Below, piece after piece: positions 11,798-23,576 of a stretch of DNA of 64,000 bases. Numbering within the stretch: the stretch's first letter is position 1; every line of letters starts with the position of its first letter. The position numbers and the translations under genes are program-made. Below the pieces are notes generated by a model, which worked only from the letters and a program-made list of their open reading frames with translations, had not been told where the DNA came from and did no database searches. The stretch is from assembly GCA_028023455.1 (NCBI GenBank), contig JAQFVV010006551.1:45001-109000 (forward strand). Direction: 5' to 3'. Origin of the DNA: Epiperipatus broadwayi (taxonomy: Eukaryota; Onychophora; Udeonychophora; Euonychophora; Peripatidae).

Positions 11798-11902
11798 ATC
11801 AAGCATTGATGGTCGAGAGGTCAGCGACGGCTGCTTTACAAGCAGTTGTCCCGGGTTAGCGGGTTCGCTTCCAGGCTGATGCTATGAAACATGAGAAAAA
11901 AA
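11798..11902 (+). mobile_element. tRNA-derived SINE with 16-bp target duplication
   Basis: The body is almost a bare tRNA: an A-box-like GATGGTCGAGAGGTCAGCGA, an anticodon arm GCTGCTTTACAAGCAGT, a B-box-like GGGTTCGCTTCC, and a short tail ending in poly(A). The anticodon loop would read TAC. The flanks AAGATTCATTATAGGT at 11782-11797 and 11903-11918 are identical, which proves insertion by a target-primed mechanism, presumably LINE-encoded. Confidence 0.85.
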
Positions 11903-11918
11903 AAGATTCATTATAGGT

Positions 11919-13060
11919 CAATGGTATCAATTTGAGGTATATTATATATAGCCCAAACCCTCTCTTTGAATGGGAAATTGATTTTTTTTTTTAAAAATAA
12001 AACATTGCTTTGGAAAAAATGTTTTCATGTTGTTACTTTACTGGATTTTTTTAATAAGAACACTACAATAAAAAAGTAAATGATACTTTTTTTTTTTGTT
12101 TAATACACCAATAAGGTGTTTTTCAAAACACCTGATAAATGAACCGTTAAGAAACACCTTATTGATGTAAATATTTTAGTTAATATAGTATTACTTTAAC
12201 TATATAAAATATACTACTTTTAACTAATTAACGAAAACATGCTTTAAAAAATAAATTCGCCATAACATTCAAACAGGAATTATATATATATATTAAAATC
12301 CTGCTCCTAACGACAGATTAAATTCAGCAGCGCTACCCTATGAAACAAACAAAAAATTTCACTAAGGTAGCATAGGGAAAAAATAATTGTTTACCTATTG
12401 ACTGAAACGATATTAAGTATATTAGAATTCAAACTACTTTAAACAAAAAATACGAAACTAAATTAGCTCAGATATTAATAGCTAATAAACAATAATATTT
12501 CAGGTTATATATAGAAAACAAGATTACTCAATCATAATGTGTGTGCTATTACTAATAGATGAATGTATTTGGAATATACTTTTTCTAAAGACATTTAATC
12601 CTTAGAGTAGATGATAGTCCAAGATATAAATACTACTCAATAATCATTTTACACTTTGAAAAATTCCCATGTGTATAATGCAAGACAAAATGCAAACATT
12701 GTAAAATTATTACTTCCTACAATAGATAACATTCAGTAGCCATAGATAATTGATCTATTTCATATTTATCAAATTAAAAAACTAGAAATTTATACTTGTT
12801 TTGGACGAGATTACATAAATTGTTGCAGATTATCAAGCTATGTGTTGAAAAACTTATAGTAGCCATAGGCCTCATGTGAATAATTAAAGGAAAATAATGA
12901 TAATAGATAAATGAATGATTAAAGCATATAAATAAATTAGGATATAGAAAGATAATATGTTATATAAATAATGTTTACTTGCATAAATATTTATTAATAA
13001 GTAGTGACAATTATAATTAACCATCAAAAAATATTAAAGTATTACATAGAATTTATAAAA
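11919..13060. other. Non-coding AT-rich stretch with two small hairpins
   Basis: No gene is seen. A short inverted repeat ACACCAATAAGGTGTTTTT / AAACACCTTATTGATGTA lies at about 12103-12170 and may be a tiny MITE. Another lies near 12330-12385 (GCTACCCTATGAAA / TTCACTAAGGTAGCATAGGG). Confidence 0.45.
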
Positions 13061-13069
13061 CATTTACAT

Positions 13070-13785
13070 AGGCTATTTAGAGTTCAGACTTTCACATGAC
13101 CCTCAACTCTCCACACTATCTCATACCATTGATACACTTGATCACATATATGTCTAAAAGATAACTCTCCACACTATCTCATACCACTGATACACTTGAC
13201 CACATATATGTCTAAAAGATAACTCTCCACACTATCTCATACCACTGATACACTTGACCACATATATGTCTAAAAGATAACTCTCCACACTATCTCATAC
13301 CACTGATACACTTGACCACATATATGTCTGAAAGATAACTTCCACACTATCTCATACCACTGATACACTTGACCACATATATGTCTAAAAGATAACTCTC
13401 CACACTATCTCATACCACTGATACACTTGACCACATATATGTCTAAAAGATAACTCTCCACCCTATCTCATATCACTAATACACTTGACCACATATATGT
13501 CTAAAAAACTCTCCACACTATCTCATAACACTGATACACTTGAGCACATATATGTCTAAAAGATAACTGTCCACACTATCTCATACCACTGATACACTTG
13601 ACCACATATATGTCTAAAAGATAACTCTCCACACTATCTCATACCACTGATACACTTGACCACATATATGTATAAAAGATAATCTTTTAGACATGTATGT
13701 GGTAAAGTGTATCAGTGGTATGGGATAATGTGGAGAGTTGAGCGTCGTGTGAAAGTCTGAGCTCAAAATAGCCTATATATTACAT
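13070..13785. mobile_element. Palindromic element with internal 58-bp satellite
   Basis: The left end AGTTCAGACTTTCACATGAC followed by CAACTCTCCACACTATCTCA is repeated inverted at the right end (13685-13765, ending AGCTCAAAATAGCCTATA). The ends resemble family D termini (GAACTCAGACTTTCAAGC, CCACACTATCTCAT), so this is probably a family D derivative. The interior is a satellite. No hammerhead core is left. Confidence 0.75.
13105..13680. repeat. 58-bp satellite, about 10 copies
   Basis: The unit begins ACTCTCCACACTATCTCATA and ends ATATGTCTAAAAGATA. It repeats about ten times with very high identity (most units differ by 0-3 bases). Small deletions occur at about 13342 and 13504. The unit equals the terminal region of the host palindromic element, so the array arose by local amplification of one element end. 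Confidence 0.9.
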
Positions 13786-14370
13786 TGTTTGTACAGGCAT
13801 AATAGCCTGTATGTTAGATATTAAAACTTATTTATGTTTATTTGCTTGATGATTATATATTGTTTAACAACTATTCCTAATGACTATTTTGCTGTCTCAT
13901 TTGTACATTTTCAAACATGTCTGTAAAAATAAATTCGTTATTATCACACCATACAATCTGTGAGTTTTTTACTGCTATTCAGAGACAAGAATTTATCAGA
14001 TTATCTTAATTAAATGATGAATGAAGTCTAAATATATATATATATATAGAAAATGTGAATAATAATAATAAAATATGGCTGATATAATATGTTTAATAAT
14101 CTGCTAAGTCAATTTTTGACATGCAGTGACTGTATCAAAGCATAATGGATGGATAATTGGCAGATAGTGACAATGTTTTCAGATATAACTAGAAGGATGG
14201 TAGAAGATTTGAATAACTGAATGTAAAATAGAGGGGTTATTGAGCATCACCTATGTTCAAAAATTGAACACCCAATGTTTGTTGAAGGGAACACTATTGA
14301 TTGTATGTTTATTGTATATCAGAATTAATTATATGTCAAGCCTCCTAGATTTTATGATTTCTATGATTTC
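13786..14370. other. Non-coding AT-rich stretch
   Basis: No reading frame, repeat end or RNA motif is recognised. It contains a (TA)n run near 14030-14048. Confidence 0.4.
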
Positions 14371-15870
14371 GTTTGGTCAAAAAATCTTGGCAGAAGCAGA
14401 TATAAATGTGTGATCAGCAGTTTTTTCATGTTCCACATATACAGAGCTATATGAGGAATTTGTTTTAGCTCTGTTATATAGATAAGTGTGTTGAGATATC
14501 CTGGATTTAGGGTTGGAAGGAGTCTTACTGAAGCTTTTACTATTGCAAGAGGGGCAGGCTATAGAATAAAGTAGTTGAGATTGGGCATCACAGTTAAACT
14601 GGTCTTTAGAATTAGGAATGAGGGAAGTGAGAGAAGAAGGACATCAAAAACTGATACTAAAATCTTTAGAAAGGATGGAGATTAATTTTGTGTGGTTGTT
14701 AGCAATGAAAGGCATATTGATCCAAGGTTTGGGATTGGGGATTTGACAGGTTTATTTATGTTTTAAAATGCCCTAATTTGTTTGTTAAGCATGAGGAGAA
14801 AATACCTGCTTGGATTAGGTCTCTCTTGTAAATTTCCAGATTGTCTTTGGCATCAGCCATTAATTGGCACAATTTAAAATTTTCTGAACAAGAAAGCTTT
14901 GAAACCTGTAACCTTGTATTGGAAATAAATTTGCATGTGTGGATGTAAATATCCTCAAATGTTGATAGGCTTAACTACCATCAAATAGTCAATGTGGTGA
15001 GCTTGTCTGGTTAAGTTTAGGTCAAGGTATTTAAAACATTGTTTGTGATCTTCATAATCTTGTGTCCATTTAATCTCTGAGAAAATTGTCAAACATCTCA
15101 AGAATCAGATGGGGAGGGTCATAGACAAAGACATCAACTTATCTGGTATAAACAATGTCACTGGATATGATCAAGAATGGTTAAATTGCATGTTTTCTGA
15201 TAAAAGTGATGGACAGATTATATATGACTCTGCTGACAGAAAACCTTTTAGGCCAACTTGTGATCATAAAAAATATTTCATCCTGAAATGAAGTGTATAT
15301 GTCATCATTAATCCACCATAATACATCAATAAAAATTGAGGTCTTTTTTGCAAATTGTACTAAGTTTAAGCATTTCTTGGCTATTGTTGATGGACAATAC
15401 TCTATTGACTGAGCCATTAAGCTCAGAGACATCAAATAAAGCCATTCTATAGTCACTTGCAATCTTGGAATTTTTTAATAATCAAATAACAATTTGTTTT
15501 TAGGGCCCCCCAAAAAATTCAGATTGGATCCAGTCTGTGATGAGCTTTGTGGTGCCATTGTAGTAGGCATCTCCAAAATTGATTATAAGCCTTAATGGAT
15601 GTTCCTGCTTATGGAGTTTTATGATGGCAAATATCCAAGGTGTATGGGTGTAGAGGGATAAATCTTCAAGTAGTCAAAGGGAATGAACTCCTTATTATCA
15701 TATTTCCTTACAATGTTAGAGATAAATGTATCCTTTAAGCACTTGAGTTTGTAGCCCACTATGTGTGTAAATTTTAAAGAGTGAATTTGGAGCTGAGTTT
15801 TCTCAAGGTAGATAGAGTTTTGAATTAAGATATTGTTTTCTTTAAGGCAAACAATGTTATTTTGCATCTG
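14370..15870 (-). pseudogene. Penelope-like element, RT plus GIY-YIG, heavily decayed
   Basis: Read on the minus strand, PLE-type RT blocks appear in order across several frames: YLKIYPSTPIHLGYLPS, then KLHKQEHPLRLIINFGDAYY and KLITDWIQSEFF (about 15500-15690), LFDVSELNGSVNRVLSINN (about 15380-15440), and FFMITSWPKRFSVSRVIYNL (about 15200-15290). A GIY-YIG-like stretch LLYSIACPSCN with RISQH lies near 14480-14590. Homologous blocks occur in the plus-strand PLE at 17.6-19.5 kb. The YxDD box is not intact, and multiple stops are present. Confidence 0.75.
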
Positions 15871-15899
15871 AAATATATTAAAATAGACAACTTATTCCT

Positions 15900-17270
15900 C
15901 CAATGTCTGAATGAGGAAGGAACTGAGTGAGAATACAATTAGTGTTTTTTATTACCAAATCTTTGTTTGAGCATTTATTAAGTGCACACTGGATGTCAGC
16001 AGCCAATTTGACTTAACAAATTGAGTGCTATTCAATATTTCTCTACTAATATTAAGATTGTTTATATGATATTTATATATTATTATCTCATAAATGTGTG
16101 TGTTTCTATGTCTAAATAATAAATATGCATAACCGAATATATATTGTACCATAAAAATAATGTAGGCAATGCTTGATCTGAGTTATAATCAATTATTGTC
16201 TCATTTGTAGAATAAAATAATAAACTAGACTGAAAGGAATATCAATCAATGAATAACAATCTAACACTTAAGTTAATAAAAATGACAATAATCATTGTTA
16301 TAACCTCATGAATTTCAATAGCATTTACAACAGATAGAAAAGAAATAAAAAAATAACTTCGAACTACCCTAAAATGTAAGCATTACTGCAATAGATAAAA
16401 GATAACATAATAAAACTAAATATTACTATTTTATAAGTAACAGTAAATGCATATATTATAGATCCCTTATAATAGAAAAAATTAATTACGAAGAATTACA
16501 CAGATACACTTTAATACCTTCATTAATCAACACACTGTTTGTAATAATACAAACTTGTACCAATAGTCAAATATTAGTTCTATTTATATTTAAATTGAGC
16601 AATTCAGAATGGATGAAATAATAATCTTAATATGTCATACCAGTTTAATATTATCAGTGATATCTAGAAAAATATATAACTTAATAATTCATTTTTAATT
16701 ATAATTAAATAAAATAAAAGTATTGCTAATTCAACCTTGATATTCCACTAATGTCAATATCCTCTTTTTAACTAAGTCAATTGTAAAGTCATTTAACCCA
16801 ACATATCTTTTCACTTTCATCACCTAATAAAATAAATTTATCCTATTAAATGTCAAGATTTTCAATATCGAATCATAATAATATATAAATTAAACTGAGA
16901 GAGTAAACCTAAATAACTAGAGAATAGATTATATAAAAGAAATGATAGATTCCTATTTGTAGCTTATTCCAACAATTGACAAATCACATCCAATTATTCT
17001 TCAGTGTATTAAAGTCAGATTATTGAAACTTAGAGTATAACTGTCAAAGTATATGAAAGATTGTTAGATTTATTATAATCAAATATTAACATTAAAATTT
17101 AATAATTAAACTAAATTGTTACATTAACAAACTTTCAATATAATTAAAACTCATCACTCTAATTTGTACAGAAAAATACTATTATCAGTTTTATAACTAA
17201 ATAAGATTACAATCTTTATGGTTATATACTAACAATGTAAGATTTATTTTAAATATTGACCCAAAATAAA
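15900..17270. other. Non-coding AT-rich stretch
   Basis: No gene, RNA or element end is recognised. The sequence is about 80% A+T by eye, and short ATG frames have no protein character. Confidence 0.5.
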
Positions 17271-17274
17271 ATAT

Positions 17275-17487
17275 GTGAACATTTCATTGCAATTACCTCT
17301 ACTCATTTTTAATTATATAAGATTGATTCAGCATAGGCATGATAAAAAAATCACCAATTTATATGCATGCTGCATAAGAATGATTGGATACACTAATAAA
17401 AGAAGAGCTAGGAAAATAAAAGAAGCTATATTAATTAAGAAAATCAAACCAAATTTAAATAGAAATGGGGGGGGGGAAAATTTATAG
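17275..17487 (+). pseudogene. PLE GIY-YIG C-terminal fragment
   Basis: The end of this frame (RRARKIKEAILIKKIKPNLN) matches the C-terminus of PLE GIY-YIG endonucleases. Sister copies in the window read RKIKEAIFINRNKMNLINSQ near 21.95 kb and IKEAILINRNKMNIINRQ near 43.75 kb. The first half of the frame is unrelated AT-rich sequence. A nine-G run at 17466 lies just before the stop. Confidence 0.6.
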
Positions 17488-17579
17488 AAATATTAACAAT
17501 AATAGAGAAATATATATATATAAAGTTTTTAATATTGAAATAAAATCCTTGTTTCCACTTCACCTTCAAGTGGTAAGTT

Positions 17580-19480
17580 ATAAATTGCATGTTACACAAA
17601 CAAGTGAAACTCGTATCAAACAATTATCAGACTGAGCACTTTTGGGAACTTTTAGTCCCCATATTCATAGTCTCCCAATGCATTGTGATTTTGAACAACT
17701 GGGTAGTAATTTATGCAAATTTATTCAATATCTTCATATAGCTCACATCAATGAAATAAAAACATCATATGTTAACACCACCAACAAAACTCCTCCTACA
17801 GAGGTGCATAACGTATTTGAACTCAGACCGAGGTTTGTAGGCAGCCAAAGGCAATATTCAATGATAGAGTTGGTAGCTGATGTAGAAGTGAATGTTATGG
17901 AAAATCTCCAGAGAGATACGTTCATCAATAAACTTGCAAAGACAATCAGACATAAAACACTGACCTGGAACATAGACGAATTGAACACAAAAATTTAAAG
18001 CATAAAAAAGTTTTTAGTATATAATAATATAATTTGTATTAAAGAAACTAAAGGGAATAGATTAATTTTAATAAACAGAGGAGATTATGTTGACAAAATT
18101 AATAATCAGATTGGCAATTTGAAATTTGAGGAGATAGCCAATTTTAACAATAAATTAAATAAAGAGAAATTTATTGCTTCTATACTTCAAGTACATTGCA
18201 ACAAGGCCTTCTCAAAGGGCCAATATTATCACATATATCCATCTGCATCCACATTCCTAAGAATCTTCACTAACATTTAGTTACATAAACCTAATGCACC
18301 TTTAAGATTGATGGTCAGACTTCAATGGGGCACACTACATCAATACCGCAAAACTGATAAATCAATGGCTGCTTGAAAGAATAGGTTTTGGCATCTATTC
18401 TGTTAAATCATCTTTTGAATTCATTGATAAAATAAAACAAGCTGAAATCAAAACAAAATTTAATATCACATCGCTAGATGTAACAGAACTATATGGCTCA
18501 ATTAACCGCAAAAGCTCAATAGACATTACAAAAACTGAACCTGTAAGTAACAATTGCCCACAGACTCGGATGAGCTTTGTTGTGGAATTTTTGACATGGA
18601 TGGATCAGAATATTATGACCATCTTTAATGGTAAATGGTTTAAAATCAAGGGCAGATGGCCTATGCACTTCCCAACAAATGGGATCATAGCTAGTACTTT
18701 CCTCAATTGTTATAAAAAACAAATATTGGCTAAGTACTTTTCAACTGAACCAAACATAATATATACATACTATGTCGATGATGTATTCATAGCAGTGTCA
18801 GAAAAAACTAACAAAGAATATTCAGAAAGATCTGTAAGCACAGATTTCTTTAACAATTAACAGCATAGAAGAAGACTTCCAGAACAATATTAAATACCTG
18901 GACATTCAAGTTCATAGAGATTCTGACCAACTCACATACACCATGATAGTTAACCCATTGGAAATTCCGAGGATATATACACCCAAACTCAAACTCACCT
19001 TATACACACAAATTAGCTGGATTTACATCCTTCTGAACCGAAATCATAGGCTTTGCAAATTTGAATCAGACCACAAAAAAACCTCAAGAACTATGTAAAA
19101 GAACTGAAAGCATTGGATTCTCACAGAACACTATCAATAAAATCATTAGACAATTTCAATACAAACTAAGACATGACACTGTTAGAAATAACAAATCAAG
19201 AATGCTGCTACCTTATATACCATCAATTTCCAGAAAATGTTATAAAATATTTGCTGAGATCTTCAAATTAGGATTCCATACACCACCTTCAATGAACAGA
19301 CTAATAAATATTCCCAAATATCAAATACTCTCTGATCAAATAGCACAAGCTGTGAAAATGTATGACCAAACAACAGATACAAAGCAGCATACTAAGGAGA
19401 GACCTGTGCCAACATCACAACCAGAACTTCTCAGCATAACTACTTATATAGGAGAGCACTAAACAACAGAATAATTTTAT
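17580..19480 (+). pseudogene. Penelope-like element reverse transcriptase
   Basis: Several frames in sequence give PLE RT. An N-terminal domain at 17642-17998 (HCDFEQLGSNLCKFIQYL) is followed by GNRLILINRGDYVDKINNQ (about 18050-18110), APLRLMV (about 18298), LINQWLLERIGFGIYSVKSS (about 18355-18410) and ITSLDVTELYGSINRKSS (about 18465-18520). The catalytic box is IYTYYVDDVFIAVSE (18755-18805), with both aspartates present. The RT thumb-like tail at 19061-19462 contains RMLLPYIPSISRKCYKIFAE. Frameshifts near 18000, 18280, 18380, 18865 and 19050 break it. No GIY-YIG domain follows directly. Confidence 0.85.
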
Positions 19481-19553
19481 ATTCCTCTTAGTCCAGAGGT
19501 CCATATATTTAAACTCACAGTAGCAAAGGCACTGTACACAGAGCCGAATGATA

Positions 19554-19844
19554 CTAAACCAAAATAAAAGAAGTGTGCTTTATTGAAAATGATGACAATG
19601 CACTAAACTGTAAATAATCATACTTATCCCTCTCTAGAAAGTGGACTATAGGAAGATATTGAATAAATTTACATAAATTACTACCCAGTTGTTTAAAATC
19701 ACAACACAAGCTGACACTCCCAAGAGAGGCTATGAGTATGGGGACTAAAGGATCCTGAAAGCGCTGAGCCTCATAATTCTTTTGATATAGAGCTTCACTT
19801 GTTTGTGTAATGCACAATAAATCAAGGTTTGTAAAATAAGACAT
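19554..19844 (-). pseudogene. PLE N-terminal domain, inverted second copy
   Basis: This minus-strand frame reads LLCITQTSEALYQKNYEAQR and LGSVSLCCDFKQLGSNLCKF. It is the same domain as the plus-strand start at about 17.6-17.75 kb (HCDFEQLGSNLCKFIQYL). The two copies face each other, so the PLE at 17.6 kb is followed by a partial inverted copy, an arrangement typical of PLEs. Confidence 0.75.
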
Positions 19845-20247
19845 TTAAAAATAGAATAAAACATTAAAGAAATTGATAATAGAGGGAATTGTATTAAAGG
19901 AGTATATGAAAAAGAGATTAAGGATTTTGAAAAAAGAGTCAGTTATAAATATAAAAAGAAAGAAGAAGGTTATACAAAAGTTGAGTAAAATAAATAAGTG
20001 AATTATAAAAGAGAATAAAGAATAAAGATAGGAATAGGAATAAAAATTGTTAATAAAAGAATAAGTATAGATAAATAATAAAAAGAAAGGAAATGAATTA
20101 GACTTATAATTATTAAAAGTAAAATAAAGAGATGATAAAAATATATTAGAGAGTAGTGTAGAATGATAGATAGAAAGAAAAGGTAAAAAATAAAAGGAGA
20201 GTAGTAGAAATGGTAAAGAAATAATGAGAAAATAGTAATTAAGAAAA

Positions 20248-21225
20248 CAAGCATTTATTTTATATAGCGCATGTTTATAAATTGTAATACATTAAAGATC
20301 AGCCTGTCAAGCTATTGTGCATGTACTTTTTATGAGTGTTAATAATAAATGAATACTTTGACTCCCAACACAATATATAGTATTTCAGAAAGAATAAAAT
20401 GAATCCACTTATTCTATCCAACCCAAATGCTTATATATGGGCAAATCTTAAGTACTGGAAGTGAAAGCGTGAGGATAGACCACTCACTTTAAATTACTGT
20501 TTACGATGTCTGAATGAATGACGTTGACAAAATTATCTAGAATTTACTAAACGTCATTCTCAAATGAAACTTAAACATATATAAATAAGCATTTATTTTA
20601 TATAGCACATGTTTATAAATTGTAATACATTAAAGATCAGCCTGTCAAGCTATTGTGCATGCACTTTTTACGAGTGTTAATAATAAATGAATACTTTGAC
20701 TCCCAACACAAGATATAGTATTTCGGAAAGAATAAAATGAATCCACTTATTCTATCCAACCCAAATGCTTATATATGGGCAAATCTTAAGTACTGGAAGT
20801 GAAAGCGTGAAGATAGACCACTCACTTTAAATTACTGTTTACGATGTCTGAATGAATGACGTCAACAAAATTATCTAGAATTTATTAAACGTCATTCTCA
20901 AATAATCTTTAATGTATTACAATTTATAAACATGCGCTATATAAAATAAATGCTTAATTACATATGTTTAAGTTTCATTTGAGAATGACGTTTAGTAAAT
21001 TTTAGATAATTTTGTCGACGTCATTCATTCAGACATCGTAAACAGTAATTTAAAGTGAGTGGTCTATCCTCACACTTTCAGTTCCAGTACTTAATATTTG
21101 CCCATATATAAGCATTTGGGTTGGATAGAATAAGTGGATTCATTTTATTCTTTCTGAAATACTATATCTTGTGTTGGGAGTCAAAGTATTCATTTATTAT
21201 TAACACTCGTAAAAAGCGCATGCAC
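20248..21225. mobile_element. Trimeric repeat inserted as one unit (two direct, one inverted copy)
   Basis: A unit of about 338 bp starting GCATTTATTTTATATAGCGC occurs at 20251 and again at 20589. A third copy, inverted, runs from about 20906 to 21225. The whole block is flanked by AATTAAGAAAA at 20237-20247 and 21226-21236, an 11-bp target duplication, so the trimer entered in one event. Each unit has a hairpin GAATGACGTT ... AACGTCATTC. I find no hammerhead core. Mobilisation by a PLE is a guess based on the mixed orientation and target duplication. Confidence 0.75.
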
Positions 21226-21354
21226 AATTAAGAAAAATGGAAAGCAAAGGTATAGGTTTAAAAATAAAATATGATTATGGATAATAATGTAAAATATGTA
21301 TTTTATATGTATATAGAATAATGGTTATATGTTGATTATATGTTTAAATGTTGT

Positions 21355-21393
21355 AGCTCTGTTGAAGACTGCAGGACAGTCAAAACTGTTAGA
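21355..21393 (+). ncRNA. Degenerate hammerhead motif (family E, PLE type)
   Basis: The order AGCT-CTGTTGA-A-GACTG-CAGGA-CAGTC-AAAAC-TGTT matches family E. Stem II (GACTG/CAGTC) is intact, but the core has A6 changed to T in CTGATGA and G12 changed to A in GAAA. It lies upstream of the PLE GIY-YIG frame at 21.6 kb, where a PLE terminal repeat would be expected. Confidence 0.5.
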
Positions 21394-21559
21394 AAATTAA
21401 AGGAATTATATTAAAAAATTTGCATTAGAGTGCATGTATGGTGATTTACAAAAAGTAAATTTCATATTTATTAAATGTGAACGAATTTTTACCAATGATA
21501 TAAGAATAATGAACTTTTAATATGAAAACTTTTTATTGTTATGATAATTAACATTTCTA

Positions 21560-22200
21560 TTCCATTTATTTCAAATCCACAAGTGAAATTTTTTAAGGAT
21601 ATATATAAGAATGTGTTTAACGTTTCATTCTATGTTCCAAATATTGTTAATTAATTAGTGAATAATTCTAAGGATGTCATACCTCTCAAGCAGAAAAGTA
21701 ATGTTGTATATCAAACTTTTTGTGAGTGTACATTATCATATATAGATGAATTGAGGTGCAGTTTTGAAAAGAGATTAAAGGAGCATGAATTGTTATATAA
21801 GTATGTAAAAAGTAAGAATAATGGTGATTTAATGACTGCTTCAGTTTTCTTTGATCATGAAAAAACATATAAATATAAATTTGATATTGAAAGTGTGAAA
21901 ATTCTTCTTGAAGAGAAAAACCATAATAAAAGAAAAATTAAGGAGGCAATTTTTATAAACAGGAATAAAATGAATTTAATAAATAGTCAAACTGCAAACA
22001 TTAAAATACAGGGTTCATGAGATTGGAATTGATGACATTTGCTTCCACTTTGTTTTATGAATTTAATGGTTGTTGAAGCAGATTTAAGAAATTAACTGAA
22101 AGTACTTCTGTGGATTGAAAGATTGTTCATAATAGTTTATTACAATTATATTTATTATTTTTATTATGATTATAATATATATATATAAACAGTGAGGATT
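21560..22200 (+). pseudogene. PLE GIY-YIG endonuclease C-terminal part and 3' tail
   Basis: The frame at 21658-22018 (120 codons) contains SNVVYQTFCECTLSYIDELR, the GIY-like strand with its CxC knuckle but a lost YIG. It continues with SFEKRLKEHELLYKYV, carrying the conserved Arg, and ends RKIKEAIFINRNKMNLINSQ. The methionine is not a real start; coding resemblance continues upstream to about 21560 (FFKDIYKNVFNVSFYVPN). The 3' tail (TTTGCTTCCACTTTGTTTTA) is shared with the fragment at 43.8-44.0 kb and ends in a (TA)n run. Confidence 0.75.
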
Positions 22201-22321
22201 GCCAATTCCTCTACAAGCTTTATGATATATATATATGACCTGATTCTAATTAACGTTCTCCTGTACAGTATTTTAAAGTAACACAATAGTTCCAATATCT
22301 ATTCCTAAGTTATAACTTAAT

Positions 22322-22383
22322 GATATTTATGCATTATTGGGATAAAATTATCAAAGATAATTTATCCCAATAATGCATATTTT
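22322..22383. repeat. Near-perfect long hairpin
   Basis: TGCATTATTGGGATAAAATT pairs with its inverse AATTTATCCCAATAATGCA across a loop of about 8 bases, giving some 25 pairs with one bulge. It lies just left of the TIR element that starts at 22404. It could be a minimal MITE; no terminator role is implied in a eukaryote. Confidence 0.7.
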
Positions 22384-23108
22384 GTTAATTCTAATATTTT
22401 CCAAATACACCTGGGTCTCATTTTATGTGGTAGATAGGTTCCACAGAAAACCCGCATTAAAAAAATCACACAAAAATAGACTTAACTTACCTCAAAAAAT
22501 ATGGAATAGGTTCCAAAATTTTCAAAATTTGCATAAAAGCAAAGCAACAATGTAAAATTACTTTAAAATGTGCATTAAAAAAATAAGCTCATAAACAATG
22601 ACTAATAAAAAATTTCAAATATTTGAAAAAAAATGATAGAAGACTAACTTTTTTTTACTTTTTTAATTAACTATTTAATTTTATTCAAAGTAATATGTTT
22701 TTATGTGTAATTTATTTTACATTTTTTCATACATATTTTGATCATTATCAATATTTGACAATATGAGGTTTGTTTGTGAACTGGTAAGACATCAGATTTG
22801 TCACAAGAGGAAATACAATTAGCACCAACTTCACTCTCATGCTGTATTAATAGTTTTCTGTTGACAAGGTAATTGGTAATTAAACTTTGAGATGATGATT
22901 TTACTAACTGTTTATGAAGCTTGTGCAACTATATATATAATATGCTTCCATGAGTGTTTTAATAATGACTAATGGTTAAATTTTCTTTTATACACATATA
23001 TACATGTAGAAACCATTAGACAGAAAAAAATTACAAGTAAAAATATTTAAAAACTTTTAAAAATATATTCTTTTTAAAGTAGAAATTAAAAGTTGTTAAA
23101 TATTTTTA

Positions 23109-23576
23109 AACAGAGCAAAACTCTCCATACAGTATTACCACCTGTGCAAACAGAGTAATCAATGGATACCAGAAGGCTTGTGATAAAATCCCTATCTAAT
23201 GCCTACTCATCCAATATCCCCAGACTAGTTTCTGGCTTGTGGCCTTCGTCAGTGAGGAGCTTTGGATCTGAGAGCACTGCATCTAGATCTTAGGATCTAA
23301 TGCAACCCTCTAGCAATCACCTTTTATCTCTACTTAACTACAAAACTATGAGAATGAAATTGAAAACACAAAAAATATTTTCAATCTAAGCTCAATAGCT
23401 TATATATGGGGATATTGGATGAGTAGGCATTAGATAGGGATTTTATGCACAAGCCTTCTGGCATCCATTGATTACTCTGTTTAGCACAGGTGGCAATACT
23501 GTATGGAGAGTTTTGCTCTGTTTATCAACAATTAATGTGCTAGTATAGGAAATGTGATCATGTGATGCTTAATGGT
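23109..23576 (-). mobile_element. Family A ribozyme element with 13-bp target duplication
   Basis: Identical flanks TTAAATATTTTTA lie at 23096-23108 and 23577-23589. The 468-bp insert starts and ends with inverted GCAAAACTCTCCATACAGTA and contains one complete hammerhead on the minus strand plus an inverted partial copy. Internal words such as AGAAGGCTTGTG and CCTACTCATCCAATATCC are shared with copies at 38.7, 45.1 and 55.3 kb. Confidence 0.8.
23209..23267 (-). ncRNA. Hammerhead ribozyme, type I (family A)
   Basis: On the minus strand: outer stem I ATCC, loop, inner stem I TCCTCA, CTGACGA, stem II GGC-CACAA-GCC, GAAA, stem III AC-TA-GT, cleavage after C, TGGGGA (pairs with TCCTCA, one G-U), loop TATT, GGAT (pairs with ATCC). 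All invariant core bases of the hammerhead are present. The stem III word ACTAGT is self-complementary. Confidence 0.8.

Noticed and set aside
11798-11902. Functional tRNA gene
   Set aside because: The arms are imperfect, an A tail follows and a perfect target duplication flanks it, all of which indicate a SINE. The same holds for the other seven copies.
13105-13680. CRISPR-like array
   Set aside because: The repeats are contiguous 58-bp units without variable spacers, in a eukaryotic context. It is a satellite.
20500-20580. CTGAATGA ... GAAAC around a ten-pair stem in the trimer
   Set aside because: There is one extra base in the CUGANGA box, and GAAAC lies about ten bases away from the stem, so the hammerhead layout is not met. 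Kept only as an unknown structured element.
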